A stretch of 41,872 nucleotides of DNA from Planctomycetota bacterium. Its GTDB lineage: Bacteria; Planctomycetota; UBA8742; UBA2392. Below the pieces are notes generated by a model that was not told the DNA's origin, did not search any database, and saw only the letters and a program-made list of their open reading frames with translations. The position numbers and the translations under genes are program-made. The stretch covers positions 1-41,872 of the forward strand of contig JABARW010000047.1 of assembly GCA_019186845.1 (NCBI GenBank), in the 5' to 3' direction. Every line of letters starts with the position of its first letter. Positions within the stretch are counted from its first letter, which is position 1. Of the stretch, positions 36,171-41,872 are shown piece after piece.

Positions 36171-37403
36171 ATGAAAGTCAGCCAGGACATCGCCATCATT
36201 GGCGGCAAGCGCACAGCCATGGCCGAGTATTGCGGCTCGGGACCCGAATTCGGGAAGTTCAAGGATCTGAGCGCCAATGACCTCGGCGCACACGCCATCA
36301 AGCACGCTCTGGCTGACGCCAATGTCAGACCCACCGACATCGGCCACGTCGTCATGGGCAACGCCATGCAGACCAGCGTGGACGCACACTATGGCGCGCG
36401 CCACGCGGCACTCAAAGCGGGCATTCCCATTGAAACGCCGGCGCTGACCGTGCAGCGCATCTGCGGTTCGGGCGCGCAGGCCGTTGTCACCGCAAGCCAA
36501 ATGATGCTCTTGGGCGAGCACGACATCACGGTGGCGGGCGGCCAGGAAAGCATGTCCATGGCGCCGTTTTGCCTCTATGGCAACGTCGCGCGCGTGGGCA
36601 TCCGCTTTGGCCAGCAACCGCCCATGGTCGACTTTCTGTTCCAGGGTTTGCACGACGGTTTCTGCAACAACTTCATGGCGCAGACAGCCGACAACGCCGC
36701 GCGCAAGTACGACGTCAGCCGCGAAGCCGCCGACAAATTCGCCTTCCGCAGCCACGATCTCGGCGCCAAGGCCGCTAAGGCCGGTCGCTTCAAGTCAGAG
36801 ATTGCGCCCTACACCGTCAAGCAGGGCAAAAAGGAATTCGTCGTCGATCAGGACGACCATATCAAGCCCGAAACCACCTATGACGGCCTGGCCAAGCTGC
36901 GCCCGGCGTTTGGCGAAAACGGGCTCGTCACGGCCGGCAATGCCAGCGGCATCGTCGATGGCGCCGCTGCCCTGGTGCTCGCCAATAGCGCAGGCATCAA
37001 GAAGCTGGGCGCCAAGCCCCGCGCATTTGTGCGCGGCTGGAGCATTGCGGGCGTGGACCCAAGCGTCATGGCGCTGGGCCCGGTACCGGCGATTGCGGGC
37101 CTGCTCAAAGACACGGGCCTGAGCATGAAGGACATCGACCTCGTGGAGATCAACGAAGCCTTCGCCCCGCAGGTGGTGGCCTGCGTGAACGCGCTCAAGA
37201 AGGACCACAACATCGAACTGCCTGTCGACAAGCTCAACGTCAACGGCGGCGCGGTCAGCCTCGGACACCCGCTGGGAGCCACGGGAGCCCGCCTGATCCT
37301 CACCCTGGTACACGAACTCGCCCTGCGCAAAGCACGCTACGGCATCGCCACGATGTGCATTGGCGGCGGCCAGGGCATCGCGGTGCTGATCGAGCGGGCT
37401 TGA
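36171..37403 (+). CDS. Acetyl-CoA acetyltransferase / thiolase
   Basis: 410 residues, family length. Joins or cleaves acyl-CoA and acetyl-CoA. Catalytic residues are all visible: Cys98 in RICGSGAQAV, His366 in LGHPLGATGARL, Cys396 in MCIGGGQG, plus NEAFAPQV. The sequence supports a degradative or biosynthetic thiolase but does not decide between atoB-type acetoacetyl-CoA thiolase and fadA-type; no fadB or other fatty-acid gene is adjacent. The ATG at 36171 follows AGGAGA by 5 bases and begins MKVSQDIAIIGGKRTAMAE. The frame is open for 21 codons upstream with no conservation. It ends 7 bases from the facing membrane protein gene. Confidence 0.95.
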   Translation: MKVSQDIAIIGGKRTAMAEYCGSGPEFGKFKDLSANDLGAHAIKHALADANVRPTDIGHVVMGNAMQTSVDAHYGARHAALKAGIPIETPALTVQRICGSGAQAVVTASQMMLLGEHDITVAGGQESMSMAPFCLYGNVARVGIRFGQQPPMVDFLFQGLHDGFCNNFMAQTADNAARKYDVSREAADKFAFRSHDLGAKAAKAGRFKSEIAPYTVKQGKKEFVVDQDDHIKPETTYDGLAKLRPAFGENGLVTAGNASGIVDGAAALVLANSAGIKKLGAKPRAFVRGWSIAGVDPSVMALGPVPAIAGLLKDTGLSMKDIDLVEINEAFAPQVVACVNALKKDHNIELPVDKLNVNGGAVSLGHPLGATGARLILTLVHELALRKARYGIATMCIGGGQGIAVLIERA

Positions 37404-37410
37404 CAGACGG

Positions 37411-39471
37411 CTAGTCTTCCCGTTCGCTCAAGACGCTGAAAAGGTTGGAGTAGTCATCTGTCCAGGGGCGAAAGCCCTCAGGCAGCGGCGGAAGCTTGCT
37501 GGCTGAAGGAGCGATCAACTCCGATTCCAGGACCCAACGCGCGCGGGAAACCAGCAGCCAGGACGCGGCATAAATCCGCTGCGCGCCGGCGTTCTCCGGC
37601 GGAGGAATATCTCCGGTGCTGTCCACCCAGCTCACATGGAGGCCCCGCGCCTGAGCCAGGCTCTGAACGACGGGGCGCAGATCCAGGTGACGGTTGGAAA
37701 TGTGCAGGCAGATCACGCCCTCGGGCTTCAGGTGGCGCAGGTAGAGGTCTAGCGCCTCCTGGGTCAGCAGGTGCACTGGAATGCTGTCACTGGAAAAGGC
37801 GTCGAGGGCGAGCAAATCGAAGCTCTGGGGTTCCTCACGTTCAAGCGACAGCCGCGCATCGCCGAGCACCAGGTCGATCTCGGCCGCCGAATCTTTGAGG
37901 AAGGTGAAGTGGCTCTGGGCCAGCTCAATGACGGCTGGGTTAATTTCATAAAACCTGAACTGGTCGCCGGGGCGGCCGTAAGTGGCCAGGGTGCCCGTGC
38001 CCAGGCCCACGAGCCCCACTTTGCGGGGCTTGCCCGAGAGGTGCATTAACGCCAGTGCTACTCCGGAGTTCTCGCCATAGTAGGTGCTCGGCTCGCGGCG
38101 ACGCTCGGGCAACCGGTACTGGAAGCCGTGCTCGATGATGCCGTGATAGAGGGAATATTGGTGATAACCCGTGCCCTCGTAGAACTCGTCCACTCGCAAC
38201 ACGCCATAGAAGTTGCGCTCGGAAGCCACGGCGCGCTGGGTGGCCGAACGCTGGTGGTCCATCAAAAGCAGGGCAGCGGCCAGGACGGCCACGGCGCAGG
38301 CCAGCGAAACCTGCAGCCTGTTCCCCGCCAGCAGATGTCCAAAGGAATCGCGCGCCACACAGAACATGGCCAGAAGCACACAGGCAGCCATGCCCGCGTA
38401 CATTTCAAGGTACACGCGGAACACCAGCGGGGCGACGAGACCCACAAAGATGCCGCCCAAGGCGCCCCCCACGGAGATGGCAAGGTAATAGCCCGTCAAT
38501 CGCGAGGGTTCGGGTCGCAACCGGTAGAGCTCGCCGTGGCAGACGTAGCAGCAGCTAAGCAATCCCCCGCCATAAGCCAGAAGCTGGTACTTGACGCTCA
38601 GGCCCGCCCCCGTGTTGTGCGCGACCACCACCGCAATGATGGCGCCGAACATGGCCAAAATGGCCCAGTAACGGGGATACCAGCGGGGGCCCGCGAACGT
38701 GACAATGAACGTCACCAGGTAAAGGCTCAGGGGCAGCACCCACAGAAAAGGAACGCTGGCGACGTCCTGACAGAGCTGATTGGTTACCGCCAGCAGCATC
38801 ACGCTGGCGCACATGGGCAGCGCCACCCACAAGCCCCGCGTCACGAGCGGGGGCGCCGGTCCCTGCGCCGGACCTGCATCCGATCGGAAACCGTCGTGTC
38901 GGCGGCCAAGACCCACCACCGCACACAGCAGGGCGAACAACACGAAGCCTCCCGACCAGGCATAAGCCTGGTGAATTCGTCCAAGCCAGGGCTCAAACAG
39001 GAACGGATAGCCCAGAAGGGCCAGCAACGACCCGACATTTGAAAGCGCATAAAGCACATAGGGCGAGCGGCCGGGCCTGGCCCGCGCAAACCAGGCTTGG
39101 AGCAGGGGCCCTGTTGCCGAAAGCGCGAAATAGGGCAGACCTACACTCAGAGCAAGCAGCGCCAGCACCCTGAGCGTAGGGTTTTCGCCCCCCTGCGGCT
39201 TGAGGCTCTCCGCCGGAATCACCGGCAGTGTCAGGGCCGCAACGGCCAGAAGTCCGGCATGAACCAGGGCCTGCCAGCGAGGCGACAGGCTGCGGATGCT
39301 CAGGTGCGCATAGGCGTAGCCCGCCAAAAGGAAAACCTGAAAGAACAGCATGCAGGTCGTCCACACCGCCGACGACCCGCCAAACCACGGCAGGATGAAA
39401 CGCGAAATCAGCGGCTGAACCAGAAACAGCAAGAAGGCGCTCAGAAAGACGGCCGTGCCATAGCGAATCAT
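37411..39471 (-). CDS. Fused membrane / spermidine-synthase-like protein
   Basis: 686 residues. The first 430 or so residues contain about 12 hydrophobic segments starting MIRYGTAVFLSAFLLFLVQP; LPWFGGSSAVWTTCMLFFQ and LSATGPLLQAWFARARPGRS are typical of the fused MFS/spermidine-synthase group. The last 200 residues form a Rossmann methyltransferase-like domain related to polyamine synthases: VGLVGLGTGTLATYG (about 485-500), FRFYEINPAVIELAQSHF, DLVLGDARLSLE and DLLALDAFSSDSIPVHLL. Function is unproven; the domain may bind decarboxylated SAM or SAM for transfer to a membrane substrate. No other polyamine gene is in the window. Confidence 0.85.
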   Translation of the reverse strand: MIRYGTAVFLSAFLLFLVQPLISRFILPWFGGSSAVWTTCMLFFQVFLLAGYAYAHLSIRSLSPRWQALVHAGLLAVAALTLPVIPAESLKPQGGENPTLRVLALLALSVGLPYFALSATGPLLQAWFARARPGRSPYVLYALSNVGSLLALLGYPFLFEPWLGRIHQAYAWSGGFVLFALLCAVVGLGRRHDGFRSDAGPAQGPAPPLVTRGLWVALPMCASVMLLAVTNQLCQDVASVPFLWVLPLSLYLVTFIVTFAGPRWYPRYWAILAMFGAIIAVVVAHNTGAGLSVKYQLLAYGGGLLSCCYVCHGELYRLRPEPSRLTGYYLAISVGGALGGIFVGLVAPLVFRVYLEMYAGMAACVLLAMFCVARDSFGHLLAGNRLQVSLACAVAVLAAALLLMDHQRSATQRAVASERNFYGVLRVDEFYEGTGYHQYSLYHGIIEHGFQYRLPERRREPSTYYGENSGVALALMHLSGKPRKVGLVGLGTGTLATYGRPGDQFRFYEINPAVIELAQSHFTFLKDSAAEIDLVLGDARLSLEREEPQSFDLLALDAFSSDSIPVHLLTQEALDLYLRHLKPEGVICLHISNRHLDLRPVVQSLAQARGLHVSWVDSTGDIPPPENAGAQRIYAASWLLVSRARWVLESELIAPSASKLPPLPEGFRPWTDDYSNLFSVLSERED

Positions 39472-39567
39472 ACCGCCAACATAGCAACTTGTGCGGCACA
39501 GAGGTCGTCCACGGGGTAGACTCTATGAAGGATGCCGCCAAGGCCCCTCACCCTCCCGGAGACAATC

Positions 39568-39936
39568 ATGCCGGCTGCCCACTACGAACCAGCGCCCGCC
39601 GACTCCCGCGACTTGCCGCTCTATGCCGTCGAGAACTTTCCGCGCCGCTTCGCTACCGCCTTTGGCGCGTCTGTGCCGCCGCGCGAGTGCTACTCGCGCC
39701 AACTCCCGGGCGTCTGCTTTGGTGAGGACGACGTGCTGGTTCTGGACCAGACGCCCTTTGCGGCCTCGGGCAAGACGTGGCGGCGCAACACGATTGCCTG
39801 GGCTCCGCGCGCGTCAGCGCAGTCTAAGAGACCGCCGCAATGCATGGTGCCCGCCCATCTGTTCGTGGCTCTGTTCTCGATTCCCCTGTGGTCTGCCCTT
39901 GCCGTATTTGCCGTGAGTCTGATCCCCCTGACATAG
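39568..39936 (+). CDS. Small protein with C-terminal transmembrane helix, unknown
   Basis: 122 residues. The soluble N-terminal part has several short conserved-looking segments (DLPLYAVENFPRRFATAFGA, RQLPGVCFGEDDVLVLDQTP), then a basic stretch and one hydrophobic helix (about 96-118, LFVALFSIPLWSALAVFAVS) near the end, so it is tail-anchored or a membrane-bound partner. No family recognised. The ATG at 39568 follows CCGGAGA at a suitable distance. Diverges from the fused membrane gene; the gap of 96 bases holds both promoters. Confidence 0.65.
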   Translation: MPAAHYEPAPADSRDLPLYAVENFPRRFATAFGASVPPRECYSRQLPGVCFGEDDVLVLDQTPFAASGKTWRRNTIAWAPRASAQSKRPPQCMVPAHLFVALFSIPLWSALAVFAVSLIPLT

Positions 39937-39980
39937 AGACAGGACACCGTTGGTTTGAAGCGGTGCTTGCCCGGCCACCT

Positions 39981-41252
39981 TCAGGGATTTTTGTACAACA
40001 GGTTGCAGTCCGCGTCATAGACGGCCGCGATGCTGTTTCGCGGGTTGCCGTCGTACGCCCTGACGATGGCCTCGAGGATTTTTTCGGGATCGCGCTCGCT
40101 GCGCTCGATGCCCACGGGGCGCTTGAACTCGATGAACCCGGCACGCACCGTGCCCAGCATGCGGGTGATGCGGCTCTTGCGCGAAGCATACGTTTCCAGC
40201 GTCTCCAGGCTGACCGTAGCGCGGAAAAACGCCTCCACGGCCGTCACCGGAGCCTCCCAGTCATGGACGCGCATGACAGCCTCTATCACGTCGAGCATGC
40301 AGAGATCGGGCCCCGCGCCGACGTCGGTGCCCAGCACCCAGGGAATGTCCAGGGCGCGGACCTTCTCCAGGGGCATACGACCCGATCCCAGGGCCTCGTT
40401 GCTGGTCGGGCAGTGCACGACGATGCAGCCACGCTGCTTGATGGCGCGCCAGTCAAACTCGCTGAGGTGAATGCAATGGGCCAGCAGGGTACGCGGCGTG
40501 AGCAGCCCGGCTTGGTCATAAACGTCGGTGTAACTGCGGGCCTTGGGAAATGCCTTGGCTACGGCCGCGACTTCCTCCTGATTCTCGGCCAGGTGGGTCT
40601 GTACCCAGAGCGTGTAATCGAAGGCGAATCGGGCCAGCTCCTTCAAGGTCTGCTCGTCGCAGGAAAGGGCAAACCGGGGGCTGACCGCCAGGGCTTCCTC
40701 AAACTCAATCTGCAGCGCCTTGAGATCCTCAAGGCAGGACGCCAGGGGCGCCACGAGAGAGGGAGGCTCGCCCTGCGTCATGACCGGAGGGCCTATGAGT
40801 GAATAACGCAGTCCCGCAGCTCTGGCAGCCCGCAGAGAGGAAGCGTGGGGCGATCCCCAGCATGCGCCGGCGACCGTGCCGGCCGCCAACTGCTGCCGCG
40901 CAAAACCCTGGGCCGCGACTTCGGCAAAGGCCCGGTCGGAGAATTTGGCTTCTTCGGGCCAGGCGTCTTCCCGCAGCCAGCGCAGCAGAGGTTTGCCCGT
41001 GTGCCTGGTAACTCTCTGCTGCACATAATGGAAGTGCCAGTCAACAAACGCGGGCGCGATGATGCCCTCCACGTGAATTGGCAGAAACTCCACGCGCGGC
41101 AACCCGAGAAATCCCGCCTCTGGTCTGCGGAACGGGTCATCATACGCGGTGAACAGCGAGGCGTCGCCCTCGACCAGCGCGCGGTTGGGCGTTACCGGCC
41201 ACACGCATTGGCCCTGCAGTACGGGCCTGACGGCGGGGTCTCGATCGGGCAT
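39981..41252 (-). CDS. guaD: Guanine deaminase-like amidohydrolase
   Basis: 423 residues. Metal-dependent deaminase of the amidohydrolase superfamily; guanine to xanthine is the likely reaction. Seen: VDWHFHYVQQ with metal ligands His73 and His75, SPRFALSCDEQ (Arg193, a guanine-deaminase hallmark), QTHLAENQEEV with His220 and Glu223, LLAHCIHLS with His259, VHCPTSNEALGSG, and LGTDVGAGPDLCMLD with Asp310. The HxH motif usually reads GFVDTHxH; here it is AFVDWHFH. The symbol is used because the deaminase motifs fit guaD, but related adenosine/SAH or melamine-type deaminases cannot be fully ruled out. It starts 31 bases after the stop of xseA on the same strand. Confidence 0.82.
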   Translation of the reverse strand: MPDRDPAVRPVLQGQCVWPVTPNRALVEGDASLFTAYDDPFRRPEAGFLGLPRVEFLPIHVEGIIAPAFVDWHFHYVQQRVTRHTGKPLLRWLREDAWPEEAKFSDRAFAEVAAQGFARQQLAAGTVAGACWGSPHASSLRAARAAGLRYSLIGPPVMTQGEPPSLVAPLASCLEDLKALQIEFEEALAVSPRFALSCDEQTLKELARFAFDYTLWVQTHLAENQEEVAAVAKAFPKARSYTDVYDQAGLLTPRTLLAHCIHLSEFDWRAIKQRGCIVVHCPTSNEALGSGRMPLEKVRALDIPWVLGTDVGAGPDLCMLDVIEAVMRVHDWEAPVTAVEAFFRATVSLETLETYASRKSRITRMLGTVRAGFIEFKRPVGIERSERDPEKILEAIVRAYDGNPRNSIAAVYDADCNLLYKNP

Positions 41253-41283
41253 GGTGTCCAGGGCGGCAAGGCCGCCAAGCCTT

Positions 41284-41872
41284 TCAACTCACCACACTGC
41301 GCACTTCACCGTCGGCCAGGCGCGAAAGCAGAATGTCGCCCGCCTTAACTTCGCGGGCCGCGCGCACCACGCGCCCCTGCGCAGTTCTGGTGATGGAGTA
41401 TCCGCGCTGAAGCACGGCCAGGGGGCTCAGCGCCTCCAGGCGCGAAGCCAGCGAACCCACCCGGCCCGCGCCCAATTCCAGCCGGTGCTTCATGGCTGCT
41501 TCGAGACCTTCGACCAGGAAATCCAGCCGCTGCTGCTCGCGGCGAAGCTGGTTCAACGGACCGAGGGCCTGAAGCCTCGCCCTCAGGGACTCCAGGCGCT
41601 CACCCCACGCATCAACGCTGGCGCGCAAGGCCCGCAACAGGCGCAATCGGCCTTCCTCGACACGTTCGGCCATGGCGGCGAGCTCAGGCACGACAAGTTC
41701 AGCCGCGGCCGTTGGCGTAGGCGCGCGCAGGTCCGCCACGAAATCAGCAATCGTGGTGTCTATCTCGTGGCCCACGGCGCTGACCACGGGGATGGCGCTC
41801 TCAAAGATGGCCCGGGCCACGGGTTCTTCGTTGAAGGCCCACAGATCTTCCAGGCTGCCGCCGCCGCCCGTC
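41284..41872 (-). CDS. xseA: Exodeoxyribonuclease VII large subunit, C-terminal part (5' end outside window)
   Basis: About 195 residues are visible; the frame is open to the right edge of the window, so the OB-fold N-terminus lies beyond. Degrades single-stranded DNA with XseB. Seen: [20 protein letters not shown] and [38 protein letters not shown], which are diagnostic of the XseA catalytic domain; then the coiled-coil region rich in Arg and Leu, and the C-terminal end [20 protein letters not shown] and [20 protein letters not shown]. No xseB gene is seen in the window. Probably co-transcribed with the deaminase downstream. Confidence 0.95.
   Translation of the reverse strand, partial: TGGGGSLEDLWAFNEEPVARAIFESAIPVVSAVGHEIDTTIADFVADLRAPTPTAAAELVVPELAAMAERVEEGRLRLLRALRASVDAWGERLESLRARLQALGPLNQLRREQQRLDFLVEGLEAAMKHRLELGAGRVGSLASRLEALSPLAVLQRGYSITRTAQGRVVRAAREVKAGDILLSRLADGEVRSVVS

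Overview
The window is a GC-rich bacterial chromosome segment with about 38 protein genes packed on both strands, one tmRNA gene, no tRNA or rRNA genes, no CRISPR array, and no transposase or integrase. The organism is not identified with certainty. Several traits suggest a Gram-negative lineage such as Planctomycetota or a neighbour: two envelope proteins with a single N-terminal anchor and carboxypeptidase-regulatory-like beta repeats, an FHA-transmembrane-protease fusion, a fused membrane/spermidine-synthase-like protein, a lipoprotein, a GyrB with a large C-terminal insertion, and a dispersed CACAGAG-type inverted repeat. This is inference; a marker-gene tree would decide it.

Layout. 1-8.2 kb: 3' part of gyrB, an unknown secreted protein, pyruvate phosphate dikinase and aconitase. 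8.2-12 kb: a 520-base gap with a possible gene remnant and an inverted repeat, an XRE-type regulator with a long helical C-terminus, an acyl-lipid/acyl-CoA desaturase and a lipoprotein. 12-15.1 kb: a MacB-like ABC ATPase and permease separated by an inverted repeat that runs into the ATPase gene, then a STAS-domain protein. 15.1-17.7 kb: a secreted-protein gene interrupted by an in-frame TGA, followed by an anchored beta-domain protein. 17.7-23 kb (minus strand): carbamoyltransferase, small membrane protein and MraY/WecA-type phosphosugar transferase, whose reading frames overlap, then a ROK sugar kinase and oligoribonuclease. 23-28.3 kb: a CPA2 antiporter fused to a PTS EIIA domain, mnmA, a DUF3810 protein with an HExxH motif, ssrA (tmRNA) and a DUF1579-like protein. 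28.3-34.3 kb: the FHA/trypsin-like protease, an unknown protein with a CaCA cation exchanger, an exported beta-repeat protein, a tiny zinc-ribbon protein overlapping another small gene, and a Lys/Ala-rich basic protein. 34.4-41.9 kb: thyX, an unknown small protein, a thiolase, the fused spermidine-synthase-like protein, a small membrane protein, a guanine deaminase-like gene and the 3' part of xseA.

Most genes are housekeeping or central metabolism. The least explained parts are the interrupted secreted gene and its anchored neighbour (15.3-17.7 kb), the overlapping carbamoyltransferase/membrane/WecA-like set (19.2-23 kb), the repeat inside the ABC locus, and the small-gene cluster at 33.5-34.3 kb. 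I found no clear defence system, secretion system or biosynthetic cluster, and no wholly new system that the sequence alone can establish.
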